Of a DNA stretch of 38,523 nucleotides, positions 1 through 7,479 are shown piece by piece. Numbering within the stretch: the first letter of the stretch is position 1; the number at the start of each line of letters is the position of its first letter. Origin of the DNA: an uncultured Riemerella sp. (GTDB lineage Bacteria; Bacteroidota; Bacteroidia; Flavobacteriales; Weeksellaceae); the NCBI GenBank assembly GCA_938037185.1, contig CALHQK010000103.1, positions 1-38,523 on the forward strand, read 5' to 3'. The notes under the pieces are model-generated. The model saw only the letters and a program-made list of their open reading frames with translations. It was not told the DNA's origin and made no database searches. The position numbers and the translations under genes were made by a program.

Positions 1-187
1 TAAAGAAATCCAAAATCTCCTTTGGTGTTTTTCCTACCGCATAGAGACAGCTCACAATAGCCCCTACACTCGCCCCTGCCAATATATCTGGCTGGATGCC
101 TTTTTCCTCAAGAAATTTGAGCACTCCTGCATGAGCCACTCCCTTTGTCCCTCCGCCAGACAATACCAATCCTAATTTATTATTCAT
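1..187 (-). CDS. Patatin-like phospholipase, N-terminal fragment (cut by window edge)
   Basis: The reverse strand from an ATG at 187 reads MNNKLGLVLSGGGTKGVAHA and stays open to the window edge, giving about 62 residues. It shows two hallmarks of the patatin family: the glycine-rich oxyanion segment SGGGTKG (residues 10-16) followed by AHAGVL, and the nucleophile elbow G-A-S-V-G (GxSxG, serine near residue 42). These enzymes are Ser/Asp-dyad lipid acyl hydrolases; the Asp motif would lie outside the window. There is no signal peptide in the visible part, so a cytoplasmic or membrane-associated RssA-like protein is more likely than a secreted one. The small membrane protein gene begins its own unit just upstream. 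Family assignment is firm; substrate is unknown. Confidence 0.85.
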   Translation of the reverse strand, partial: MNNKLGLVLSGGGTKGVAHAGVLKFLEEKGIQPDILAGASVGAIVSCLYAVGKTPKEILDFF

Positions 188-205
188 TTTTATCTCAAAT
201 CCAAG

Positions 206-496
206 TTAACTAAAAGTAATAGTGATAGCCAAAAATATGGTCAAAAGTAAGATAAATAAAACTAGAAGACTCTCACTAGCTTTGTCTTTTTCTTTTCTCC
301 TATACAAAATTATTGAATCCAAAATCAGCCCTAAAATAACTGCGATTATTACAAGAAATACAATTAAAATTGGTATAACACCTCTATCTATTGCACTTTC
401 TATCAGTGTACTTTCAACCAAAATATAACAAAGTAAAAAAACAGCTATAAATGTTATAATTACCGTTAGAAGTCTTTTAAAAAAATGATTTTTCAT
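206..496 (-). CDS. Small hypothetical membrane protein (96 aa)
   Basis: I do not recognise a family. The protein has three hydrophobic segments: roughly residues 10-28, 39-62 and 76-95. The basic stretch YRRKEKDK lies between segments 2 and 3. A longer reading from a TTG at 526 is possible, but that codon sits inside the lpdA terminator hairpin. The ATG at 496 has AAAGGA eight bases upstream, an unusually good ribosome binding site for this genome, so I start there. It lies between the lpdA terminator and the phospholipase gene on the same strand, 18 bases before the latter, so the two may be co-transcribed. No function can be assigned. Confidence 0.6.
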   Translation of the reverse strand: MKNHFFKRLLTVIITFIAVFLLCYILVESTLIESAIDRGVIPILIVFLVIIAVILGLILDSIILYRRKEKDKASESLLVLFILLLTIFLAITITFS

Positions 497-512
497 ATTA
501 TTTTCCTTTATA

Positions 513-556
513 AAAAGCTTCGCCAAAGTCTAATAACAAGAATTGGCAAAGCTTTT
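513..556 (-). terminator. Intrinsic terminator of lpdA
   Basis: A 14-bp inverted repeat, AAAAGCTTCGCCAA (513-526) and TTGGCAAAGCTTTT (543-556), with one position that pairs as G-U on the minus strand and a 16-base loop. It is followed on the minus strand by a T run. It lies 27 bases past the lpdA stop codon. Confidence 0.8.
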
Positions 557-582
557 ATTTTTATTCTTTACTTTCTGTAAAT

Positions 583-1968
583 TTAAATATGAATAACCTC
601 TCCATAGGCCGCCGCTACAGCTTCCATCACTGCTTCAGAAAGCGTAGGATGTGGATGGACAGTTTTTAGGATTTCGTGTCCCGTAGTTTCTAATTTTCTT
701 GCTGCTACAGCCTCTGCTATCATTTCGGTAACGCCTGTTCCTATCATATGACAGCCAAGCCATTCGCCATATTTCGCATCGAAAATTACTTTCACAAAAC
801 CATCTGTATCTCCATTCGCAGTAGCTTTTCCACTTGCAGAGAATGGGAATTTTCCTACTTTTATTTCGTAGCCTTTTTCTTTCGCCTGCTTCTCTGTAAG
901 CCCTACTGATGCTATCTCTGGCGTGCAGTATGTACATCCTGGGATATTGCCGTAGTCTATACGCTCTACATCCAGCCCTTTTATTTTCTCCACGCAAGTA
1001 ATTCCCTCTGCTGATGCCACATGCGCCAGAGCCTGAGTAGGAAGAATATCTCCTATCGCATAATAACCTGGCACGGAAGTTCTGTACCATTCATCCACTA
1101 CTACCCTGCCTTTTTCAGTTTTAATGCCTACTTCTTCCAGACCGATGTTTTCAATATTTGCTGTAATTCCCACCGCTGAAAGCAGAATATCTGCTTGTAA
1201 TTCTACAACTCCTTTTTCAGTCTTCACCTGGGCTTTTACTCCCTCGCCAGAGGTATCTACAGACTCCACAGAAGCGTTGGTCATCACTTTTATTTTTGCC
1301 TTTTTAAAGGATTTTTCTAAATGTTTAGACACATCCTCATCCTCCACTGGCACGATGTTCGGCATAAATTCTACAACTGTAACCTCCGTACCCATCGTAG
1401 CATAGAAATACGCAAACTCTACTCCTATCGCTCCAGAACCTACCACTATCATAGATTTAGGCTGTTTTGGAAGAGTAAGCGCCTGTCTATATCCTATTAC
1501 TTTCTTACCATCTTGAGGAAGATTAGGAAGCTCACGAGAACGAGCCCCTGTCGCTAAAACAATGTGTTCTGCAGCGTATTCTGTAACTGCTCCATCCTTC
1601 TCCACAGCCACTTTCTTGCCTGGTTTTACTTTGGCTGTCCCGAAGATGACATCTATTTTGTTCTTTTTCATCAGGAACTCCACTCCTTTGCTCATTTTTT
1701 CGGCTACACCGCGGCTTCTTTGGACTACATTAGGAAAGTCAAAACTCGCCTCTACTTTATTTAAACCAAAATCCTCCGCGTGGTTGATATATTTAAAAAC
1801 CTGTGCCGATTTCAAAAGCGCTTTGGTAGGGATACAGCCCCAGTTAAGGCAGATTCCACCCAAATTTTCTTTTTCTATAATTGCAGTTTTAAAACCTAAC
1901 TGTGATGCTCTAATTGCTGTAACATATCCACCAGGACCACTCCCGATGACGATAATATCATAATTCAT
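583..1968 (-). CDS. lpdA: Dihydrolipoyl dehydrogenase (E3)
   Basis: A 461-residue flavoprotein disulfide reductase that reoxidises dihydrolipoamide in the 2-oxoacid dehydrogenase complexes and the glycine cleavage system, passing electrons to NAD. Visible are the N-terminal FAD-binding motif GSGPGGYVTA (residues 9-18), the redox-active pair in GGICLNWGCIPTK (Cys40 and Cys45), the NAD-binding VVGSGAIGVEFA near residue 177, the second FAD motif around YAIGD, and the C-terminal HPHPTLSEA, whose His-Glu pair is the catalytic base of the partner subunit. Length is normal for the family. The gene stands alone between its own terminator and the L,D-transpeptidase gene. gcvT and gcvP in the same window belong to a complex that needs an E3, but this gene is not linked to them and could serve any of the complexes. 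Confidence 0.97.
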   Translation of the reverse strand: MNYDIIVIGSGPGGYVTAIRASQLGFKTAIIEKENLGGICLNWGCIPTKALLKSAQVFKYINHAEDFGLNKVEASFDFPNVVQRSRGVAEKMSKGVEFLMKKNKIDVIFGTAKVKPGKKVAVEKDGAVTEYAAEHIVLATGARSRELPNLPQDGKKVIGYRQALTLPKQPKSMIVVGSGAIGVEFAYFYATMGTEVTVVEFMPNIVPVEDEDVSKHLEKSFKKAKIKVMTNASVESVDTSGEGVKAQVKTEKGVVELQADILLSAVGITANIENIGLEEVGIKTEKGRVVVDEWYRTSVPGYYAIGDILPTQALAHVASAEGITCVEKIKGLDVERIDYGNIPGCTYCTPEIASVGLTEKQAKEKGYEIKVGKFPFSASGKATANGDTDGFVKVIFDAKYGEWLGCHMIGTGVTEMIAEAVAARKLETTGHEILKTVHPHPTLSEAVMEAVAAAYGEVIHI

Positions 1969-2022
1969 TGTGATTAACTTTTTTGTTTCTGCGAATTTAA
2001 TGTTTTATTTTGATTCATTCAT

Positions 2023-2030
2023 CAAATTTA
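2023..2030 (-). promoter_or_regulatory. Possible lpdA -7 promoter box (TAAATTTG)
   Basis: The minus strand reads TAAATTTG, a full match to the Bacteroidota -7 consensus TAnnTTTG, 55 bases before the lpdA start codon. A weaker box (TAAATTCG, 1992-1999) lies closer. No clear -33 TTTG was found at the expected distance. Confidence 0.4.
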
Positions 2031-2067
2031 AATGTTTTTTATTTCCGCCTTTACGAAAATAGAAGCC

Positions 2068-2712
2068 TCAAGGATAAATCGCCCAAAGGAGAATATTTTT
2101 CCCTACGGATTGGAATTTTTCATCCAAAACCTTGAAAACATCAGGAGACACCGCAGGACAGCCCCAGCTCTCTGGCACACCGCTGGGATAGGGCTCTTCA
2201 TCAGGAATAATAGACCATGGATGTATCACAATATCCCTTTTGAGAGCGTTATTATTCGTCGTTTCCTTGCCATAGAGCAGATATTTCTCCCCAAAACTCG
2301 GGCTGGGAACTTTCTTCGTGCCAATCCAATATTTACCAAGCGAAGAACTATGGCTATTCGGCTGGTTGCTGAATGCTGGTTTTTCCTTGGAATAATCCCT
2401 CGCCGTGGGCTGGCTGCCGCATCCATGACTTACCAAAAAGCTGTCCGTAATTTTGTCTTTCTTAAAATCCCAAATGAACATCCGCTTTTTCCCAGAATGG
2501 ATAGAAAAGTCTATCAACACGAAGAATTCGGTGGAAATTTTATTCTTTTTACAATACAAAAGAGCTTCTTCTGCGTATTTTTTGTAATCTTTAGGCTCTT
2601 GTTTTTTTATTTCATGTTTTTCCTTATCCAAATTTTCTGTCTTAAACATAGAGTAAACATATCCCAAAGACAATAGCCCCAGAACCAGCAGGAATATTTT
2701 TAGTTTTTTCAT
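2068..2712 (-). CDS. L,D-transpeptidase catalytic-domain protein (YkuD_2 type)
   Basis: A 214-residue protein with an N-terminal hydrophobic segment (residues 4-21) that acts as a signal anchor or signal peptide, so the catalytic part is periplasmic. The C-terminal half carries the pattern of the YkuD_2 branch of murein L,D-transpeptidase folds: DIVIHPWS (His164) and, 21 residues on, ESWGCPAVS (Cys185), matching the His...SxGC catalytic arrangement. SHGCGSQPTARDYS near residues 94-107 is also typical. Such proteins may cross-link or trim peptidoglycan, but this branch is poorly characterised. It is a single gene whose upstream side faces repeat array A. An antisense frame of nearly the same length covers it and is a shadow. 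Confidence 0.8.
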   Translation of the reverse strand: MKKLKIFLLVLGLLSLGYVYSMFKTENLDKEKHEIKKQEPKDYKKYAEEALLYCKKNKISTEFFVLIDFSIHSGKKRMFIWDFKKDKITDSFLVSHGCGSQPTARDYSKEKPAFSNQPNSHSSSLGKYWIGTKKVPSPSFGEKYLLYGKETTNNNALKRDIVIHPWSIIPDEEPYPSGVPESWGCPAVSPDVFKVLDEKFQSVGKNILLWAIYP

Positions 2713-2881
2713 TCTTTATTTTTTGTGTAAAGGTAAAATTTAAAATTGGAAATTAAATTTAAAAGCAATACTTTCTCACAAGTTATGCAGTACAGACCGC
2801 AGAAAAACACATAAAAACCAGCAAACAAAAATATAAGGTCAAAAGAACAATAAAAAAACATCTTTCCCCTATTCATCACCC

Positions 2882-2899
2882 TTTGCGATAGGTTCCGAA
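2882..2899 (+). repeat. Leader of repeat array A (TTTGCGATAGGTTC)
   Basis: The 14 bases TTTGCGATAGGTTC (2882-2895) stand at the start of array A and overlap the beginning of its first unit. The same 14 bases recur on the minus strand at 36163-36176, where they open array B. After one mismatch, GAA follows in both. No other copy was seen in the window. Confidence 0.75.
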
Positions 2900-3100
2900 G
2901 CAGGTCGTCCCGGTTCCGAAGCAGGTCGTCCCGGTTCCGAACCGGCTCAGCCTGGTTCCGAAGCAGCTCAGCCCGGTTCTGAAGTAGGTCAGCCCGGTTC
3001 CGAAGTAGGTCAGCCCGGTTCTGAGGTAGGTTATCCCGGTTCCGAAGCAGGTCGTCCCAGTTCCGAAGCAGGTCAGCCCGGTTCTGAGGCAGGTCAGCCT
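2891..3100 (+). repeat. Tandem repeat array A: ten 21-bp units
   Basis: Ten head-to-tail units of exactly 21 bp fill 210 bases. Each unit begins GGTTCCGAA (AGTTCC in unit 9) and ends CAGCCC, CGTCCC or a close variant. Units 1, 2 and 8 are identical. Units 5 and 7 have TTCTGA; units 5 to 7 have GTA in place of GCA. Unit 3 makes a perfect 15-base palindrome, CCGGTTC-C-GAACCGG. The array is far more GC-rich than its AT-rich surroundings. Read in the frame of GGT it would give the heptapeptide GSE(A/V/P)(G/A)(R/Q/Y)P ten times, but that frame (open 2837-3121) has no ATG, GTG or TTG, so I do not call a gene. The rest of the gap (2713-2881) shows only AT-rich sequence. Confidence 0.95.
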
Positions 3101-3126
3101 AGTTTTTATCTTCTTTTCAATTAAAA

Positions 3127-3160
3127 AAAACCTCCTTAATTCAAGATTAAAGAGGTTTTT
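3127..3160 (-). terminator. Bidirectional terminator after gapA
   Basis: Inverted repeat AAAACCTCcTTAAT / ATTAAaGAGGTTTT with a 5-base loop. It has T runs on both sides, so it can end gapA on the minus strand and any transcript of array A on the plus strand. Confidence 0.8.
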
Positions 3161-3182
3161 GTTTAATAATACTGATTTGAAT

Positions 3183-4187
3183 TTATATTGTCGCTGAATG
3201 AGCCAGCAAGTCTGTCAGTTTATTAGAATATCCTGTCTCATTGTCATACCAAGATACCAGCTTCACGAAGTTAGGAGAAAGCATAATTCCTGCTCCTTTA
3301 TCGAAGATAGATGTTCTCTTATCCCCTATAAAATCCTGAGATACCACAGGATCTTCTGTGTAGCCTAAAATTCCTTTTAATTCGTTTTCTGAAGCAGATT
3401 TGATAGCTTGAGAAATTTCATCGTAAGAAGTTGCTTTTTCTAATCTTACTGTTAAATCCACCACAGAAACATCAGCAGTAGGCACTCTGAACGCCATACC
3501 TGTCAGTTTTCCGTTAAGTGAAGGAATCACTTTTCCTACCGCTTTAGCGGCACCTGTAGAAGAAGGAATGATGTTCAACAATGCTGAACGACCACCTCTC
3601 CAGTCTTTCACAGATGGACCATCCACAGTTCTCTGTGTAGCTGTAGTAGCGTGTACAGTAGTCATCAGCCCTTCTACAATCCCGAAGTTGTCATGAACCA
3701 CTTTTGCTAACGGAGCAAGACAGTTAGTAGTACAAGAAGCGTTAGAGAAAATATTTTGGTTAGCTTTTAGTTCTTTGTGGTTTACTCCCATTACGAACAT
3801 TGGCGTATCATCTTTTGACGGAGCAGAAAGAACCACTTTTTTCGCACCTGCATTTAGGTGGGCAGTAGCAGTTTCTTTTGTTAAGAAAAGCCCTGTAGAT
3901 TCTACGATGTATTCTGCACCTACTTCATTCCATTTCAAATTGTTAGGGTCTCTTTCAGAAGTTACTCTTATTCTCTTACCGTTTACGATAAGGTCGTTCC
4001 CTTCTACAGAAACCTCTCCTGCGAATTTCCCGTGAACTGAATCATATTTTAGCATGTACGCCATGTATTCAGCATTCACAAGGTCGTTAATTCCTACAAC
4101 CTCGATGTTATCTCTTTCAACCATTGCGTTGAAAACTAAACTCCCAATTCTACCGAATCCGTTGATTCCTACTTTGATTTTTGACAT
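3183..4187 (-). CDS. gapA: Glyceraldehyde-3-phosphate dehydrogenase, type I
   Basis: A 334-residue glycolytic enzyme that oxidises and phosphorylates glyceraldehyde-3-phosphate. Visible are the nucleotide-binding NGFGRIG (residues 9-15), Asp35 in GIND, which marks NAD rather than NADP preference, the catalytic ASCTTNC with nucleophile Cys152, the histidine segment TTVHATTATQ, and the C-terminal WYDNETGYS. Length is normal. It is transcribed alone, divergently from panC, with a terminator directly after it. The minus strand carries a good -7 box about 60 bases upstream. Confidence 0.98.
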   Translation of the reverse strand: MSKIKVGINGFGRIGSLVFNAMVERDNIEVVGINDLVNAEYMAYMLKYDSVHGKFAGEVSVEGNDLIVNGKRIRVTSERDPNNLKWNEVGAEYIVESTGLFLTKETATAHLNAGAKKVVLSAPSKDDTPMFVMGVNHKELKANQNIFSNASCTTNCLAPLAKVVHDNFGIVEGLMTTVHATTATQRTVDGPSVKDWRGGRSALLNIIPSSTGAAKAVGKVIPSLNGKLTGMAFRVPTADVSVVDLTVRLEKATSYDEISQAIKSASENELKGILGYTEDPVVSQDFIGDKRTSIFDKGAGIMLSPNFVKLVSWYDNETGYSNKLTDLLAHSATI

Positions 4188-4248
4188 GATGTTATAATTA
4201 AATTTAAAGTTTTCTTCTTTTTATCTAAGGTCTAAAACTTGACCTGCA

Positions 4249-4256
4249 CAAATTTA
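4249..4256 (-). promoter_or_regulatory. gapA -7 promoter box (TAAATTTG)
   Basis: Full match to TAnnTTTG on the minus strand, followed by TGCAGG; the predicted start of transcription is about 55 bases before the gapA ATG. The -33 element is unclear. Confidence 0.5.
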
Positions 4257-4354
4257 CAAAATAAAGTCCAATAAAACGAGTTAAATTTAATATTTCATTT
4301 GGCATAATTTTTACTTTAATTTTTTCTAATTTTACCGAATATTATTTTATCATT

Positions 4355-5200
4355 ATGGAAATTATCAGAAACGCTAAAGATTTACAAATTTATATCGCTA
4401 ACGCCAAAAACAAAGGGCTAAAAATAGGTTTTGCTCCTACAATGGGCGCACTGCATGGCGGACACCTCTCACTCTACGAGAGAGCCAGAAAGGAAAATGA
4501 TATCGTAGTTTCTTCTATTTTCGTGAATCCCACTCAGTTTAATAATCCTGAGGATTTAGAAAAATATCCACGAACCATAGAAGCAGACATTGACCTTTTA
4601 GAAAAAACAAAAAATGTAGATGCGGTCTATACTCCGTCCGTGGAAGACCTTTATCCTAATGGATTAGAGCGAAAAAGCTATGATTTTGACGGGTTAGAAA
4701 ACGAAATGGAAGGAAAATCCAGACCTGGACATTTTGACGGTGTAGGAACTGTAGTGGAGGAGCTTTTCAGACAAGTACAGCCTGATAATGCCTATTTCGG
4801 TGACAAAGATTTTCAGCAACTGGCAATTATCAAAAAATTAGTTCAAAAACTACAACTACCTATCAACATTGTCGGAATGCCTATTTTTAGAGAAGAGAGC
4901 GGGCTGGCGATGAGTTCCCGAAATATGAGGCTAAGCCCTGAGCAAAGAGATAAAGCCAAACTCATCTATGCTACTTTGGTAAAAGCCAATGAAATGTTCA
5001 GAAAATCCAGCCTCTCTGATGTCAAAACCTTTGTAGAAAAAACCTTTGAGGACTCTGACTTTGAGCTGGAATATTTCATTATCGCAGATGAAGAAACCTT
5101 GAAAGAAGCAGATAAAATCGGAAACGGAAAAAATTACCGTGCGTTCATCGTTGTTTTGGTTGATGGAGTCCGATTGATTGACAATATCCATCTTGACTAA
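4355..5200 (+). CDS. panC: Pantoate--beta-alanine ligase
   Basis: A 281-residue ATP-dependent ligase that joins pantoate and beta-alanine to make pantothenate, the precursor of coenzyme A. It has the class I nucleotidyl-transferase features: PTMGALHGGHL (residues 28-38, the HxGH motif), FVNPTQF, GHFDGVGTVV for pantoate binding, FGDKDFQQ, and the KMSKS-like MSSRN. It is a single gene, divergent from gapA and convergent with the FAD oxidoreductase. In many Flavobacteriia panC stands divergent from the glycogen-synthase-like gene; here that gene is 10 kb away, so this part of the order is rearranged. Confidence 0.97.
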   Translation: MEIIRNAKDLQIYIANAKNKGLKIGFAPTMGALHGGHLSLYERARKENDIVVSSIFVNPTQFNNPEDLEKYPRTIEADIDLLEKTKNVDAVYTPSVEDLYPNGLERKSYDFDGLENEMEGKSRPGHFDGVGTVVEELFRQVQPDNAYFGDKDFQQLAIIKKLVQKLQLPINIVGMPIFREESGLAMSSRNMRLSPEQRDKAKLIYATLVKANEMFRKSSLSDVKTFVEKTFEDSDFELEYFIIADEETLKEADKIGNGKNYRAFIVVLVDGVRLIDNIHLD

Positions 5201-5211
5201 TTTCAAAAAAT

Positions 5212-5235
5212 AAATCCCGCCAAATGGTGGGATTT
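5212..5235 (+). terminator. Terminator shared by panC and the FAD oxidoreductase
   Basis: Short hairpin AAATCCC / GGGATTT with inner pairs CC/GG, followed by TTTTTATTTATTT on the plus side. It lies 11 bases after panC and 4 bases before the stop of the convergent gene, so it may serve both. Confidence 0.7.
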
Positions 5236-5239
5236 TTAT

Positions 5240-6283
5240 TTATTTCGGTTCTGTAAATCTGGTTAAATTCACCTCGGGAAGCAGGTCTTTTTTACCTTCT
5301 ATAAAATCAAAAAGTTCCTTTGAAAAATAGCATCCATTCAAAATTCCTCTCGCTCCCAGCCCATTGAAAACATAGAGGTCTTTGTGCTTTTCATGTCTTC
5401 CTAAAATAGGTCTCCTATCCGCCACAGTAGGACGAAATCCTACATTGATTTCCTCCACTTCGAATTTTTCTGGATAAAACTGAGACAGCCCGTTCATCAG
5501 CTGTTCTTTCGCCTCTTCATCCACATTTTCATCAGTTCTTTCCCTATCGTAAGTTCCTCCGTAATAATATTTCCCATTTTCCAATGGAAAAATAAAATGT
5601 TTTTTCTTAATCGTAAAATCTCCCTCCAGCGGCACAGAGAGATTTACCACCAAATGATGTCCTTTGTTAATATGAATAGGAATTTCTTTAAAATATGGAT
5701 TCTGTTTCACGGCTATTCCTTCCGCAAAAACAATATTTTTAAACTTAATATCCTTATACTGATAGTTTTCTATATCGAGAGAGTTATAGTCAAATCTTTC
5801 TTTTATCAAAAATTCATTTCTTTGTAAATATTTTAAAATATCCCCAAAAAACGCTTCCACATCCAATCTTGCAGAATGATTTACCCTTCCAGAACTAAAT
5901 GGATTTTTCACCACATCCAATTCCTCAAAAACAGGATGAAGAAAAGATCTAAGGTTTTCTTCTTTCATCTTTTTCTGCCATAGTTCTCTTTCTTCCTCAT
6001 TATGAAAAATTCTTTGGATAGGCTTATTTATCAAATAATTTTTGCCTATATACTGCTGTATTTCAGACAAAGTTTTATGTAAAAAATCTATCTGCTCCTT
6101 TGCCAGCCAGAAAGAAGTAAAACGCTTCAAAACCACAGGATTTATCATCCCAGCCGAAATCTGTGAAGCGCTCTTCTTCCCTTCTGAAAAAAGAACAAAA
6201 TCTTTATTTTCTTTTAGCAACTGATGGGCAAAAAATAAAGCCGCATATCCATCTCCTACAATGATGTATTCTGTTTCTCTCAT
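5240..6283 (-). CDS. FAD-dependent oxidoreductase (DAO family)
   Basis: A 347-residue D-amino-acid-oxidase-fold protein. It starts with an FAD-binding strand-turn-helix, EYIIVGDGYAALFFA (residues 4-18), in which the usual GxGxxG is modified to GDGYAA, and ends with VGFRPTVADRRPILG and NGLGARGILNG, the second FAD/substrate region. A longer reading from TTG at 6310 would begin inside a terminator hairpin, so I start at ATG 6283. The gene follows gldN, an arrangement I recall from other Flavobacteriia, but the terminator between them argues for separate expression. Substrate is unknown; a glycine or sarcosine oxidase-like or tRNA-modifying MnmC-like role is possible. Confidence 0.85.
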   Translation of the reverse strand: MRETEYIIVGDGYAALFFAHQLLKENKDFVLFSEGKKSASQISAGMINPVVLKRFTSFWLAKEQIDFLHKTLSEIQQYIGKNYLINKPIQRIFHNEEERELWQKKMKEENLRSFLHPVFEELDVVKNPFSSGRVNHSARLDVEAFFGDILKYLQRNEFLIKERFDYNSLDIENYQYKDIKFKNIVFAEGIAVKQNPYFKEIPIHINKGHHLVVNLSVPLEGDFTIKKKHFIFPLENGKYYYGGTYDRERTDENVDEEAKEQLMNGLSQFYPEKFEVEEINVGFRPTVADRRPILGRHEKHKDLYVFNGLGARGILNGCYFSKELFDFIEGKKDLLPEVNLTRFTEPK

Positions 6284-6301
6284 AACACAAAAATAAAAAA
6301 A

Positions 6302-6322
6302 CCTAGGCAAAATTTGCCTAGG
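6302..6322 (-). terminator. Terminator after gldN
   Basis: Near-perfect hairpin CCTAGGCAAA / TTTGCCTAGG (6302-6311 and 6313-6322), followed on the minus strand by TTTTTTTATTTTTG. It ends 18 bases before the start codon of the FAD oxidoreductase. Confidence 0.8.
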
Positions 6323-6347
6323 CTATTATGTTAAAATTATAATAAAA

Positions 6348-7460
6348 TTAATAATTCCACATGTCATTCTCCATCTCCAAAATCTGTTCTTTAATTCTAT
6401 CACTCTCTTCTAACTGAGCATCAGAATCGTTAGGAATATAGTCTTTAATTACCCCTGTTCCTAAACCATTTTCAGATTTGTAAATAATAGATGAAAATCT
6501 TCTGGCATTCAGAATATCGTCAAATGTAATATCTGAAGACAAGTTTTTGCTATTGAATACCACAGCGTTAGCGAGAACCTCTCTTGCACTTGGATAGAAA
6601 ATCCAGAACAAGTCAATAAGTTCATCTTCATTTGCTAATGGTTCTCCATTTGGACCTCTCAAGCCCATCATTGCTGGATCCTGTCCCATAGCCGCGATAC
6701 CTAAAAGGCGGTATTTCATTTGTCCATCTCTACGGTCAATATACCATATACCTTTTATTTTCAGCATTTTTACATTTTCTGTTTTAGTCTCATAGACATC
6801 TATATACTGCTTTTTCTCTTCCTCAGAAATAGTTTCTCCCGCATTGATTCTTTCTATATAGGCATCACTCAACTTCACATGCTTAGTTCTATTCTTAATC
6901 TCTTCAGAATTCAACCTTCTTGTAAACAAATCATCATCATACACTTCCTTGATAGAACCATCATTAACTCCATCTAGAAGGATTTGATATAAAGATTTAT
7001 TAGAAGAAACCAAACCATCTTGGTTATGGTAATAAGGTCTATTGATTCTTTCATTCATATCAATAATTTCCCATACCACCATACTTCTAAGAACATCTTT
7101 ATCCTCTACATACCCATACTTTACAGGAGTATTTTTTACGGAAATAAGAGAGTCTCCTTTTTTAACCTGATGCAAATTTCTATAATGTCTAAACGCTGCT
7201 GGAGAGCTTGCATTAAGAATACTCATAGAGTTAATAGGCTCCATAGGGATTTCTTCCTCTTTTTTCACTTCCACCACAACAGGAGCTGGTGCTTCTGCTG
7301 GTTCCTCTTCCCCTTGATTAGCTCCTTTTTTGTTTGTCTTCTTTTTTGATTTTGCTACAGCTGTTTTCTTAGCCACAGCTTTCTTTTTACCTCCTTTCTT
7401 TTGTGCATCTGCTGAGGTAAAGAATGCTAAAACCAAAAAGACAAATAATATTCTTTTCAT
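6348..7460 (-). CDS. gldN: Type IX secretion/gliding protein GldN
   Basis: A 370-residue exported protein that in Flavobacterium works with GldK as the periplasmic ring associated with the type IX secretion channel (Porphyromonas homologue PorN). A signal peptide (residues 1-19, cleavage after SADA) is followed by a very basic stretch (residues 20-47, many Lys and Ala) and an acidic/Pro-rich linker (EEEPAEAPAPV) before the conserved core that starts near residue 75 (INSMSILNASSPAAFRHYRN). The core includes WEIIDMNERIN, GIWYIDRRDGQMKYRLLGI and WIFYPSAREVLAN, recognisable GldN features. It is last of gldKLMN, 19 bases after gldM, with a terminator after it. The long charged linker is the only odd part. 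Confidence 0.95.
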   Translation of the reverse strand: MKRILFVFLVLAFFTSADAQKKGGKKKAVAKKTAVAKSKKKTNKKGANQGEEEPAEAPAPVVVEVKKEEEIPMEPINSMSILNASSPAAFRHYRNLHQVKKGDSLISVKNTPVKYGYVEDKDVLRSMVVWEIIDMNERINRPYYHNQDGLVSSNKSLYQILLDGVNDGSIKEVYDDDLFTRRLNSEEIKNRTKHVKLSDAYIERINAGETISEEEKKQYIDVYETKTENVKMLKIKGIWYIDRRDGQMKYRLLGIAAMGQDPAMMGLRGPNGEPLANEDELIDLFWIFYPSAREVLANAVVFNSKNLSSDITFDDILNARRFSSIIYKSENGLGTGVIKDYIPNDSDAQLEESDRIKEQILEMENDMWNY

Positions 7461-7479
7461 TTTTTATATATTATCAAAT

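Noticed and set aside
513..526. TTG start at 526 for the small membrane protein
   Set aside because: The codon lies in the lpdA terminator stem; ATG 496 has a clear AAAGGA upstream.
2032..2676. 214-residue plus-strand frame opposite the L,D-transpeptidase
   Set aside because: It mirrors the minus-strand gene, which has a signal segment and the His/Cys catalytic motif; the plus frame has no recognisable domain.
2837..3124. Coding gene in array A
   Set aside because: The plus frame is open but has no start codon or ribosome binding site, and two minus-strand frames are equally open; regular 21-bp units alone explain this.
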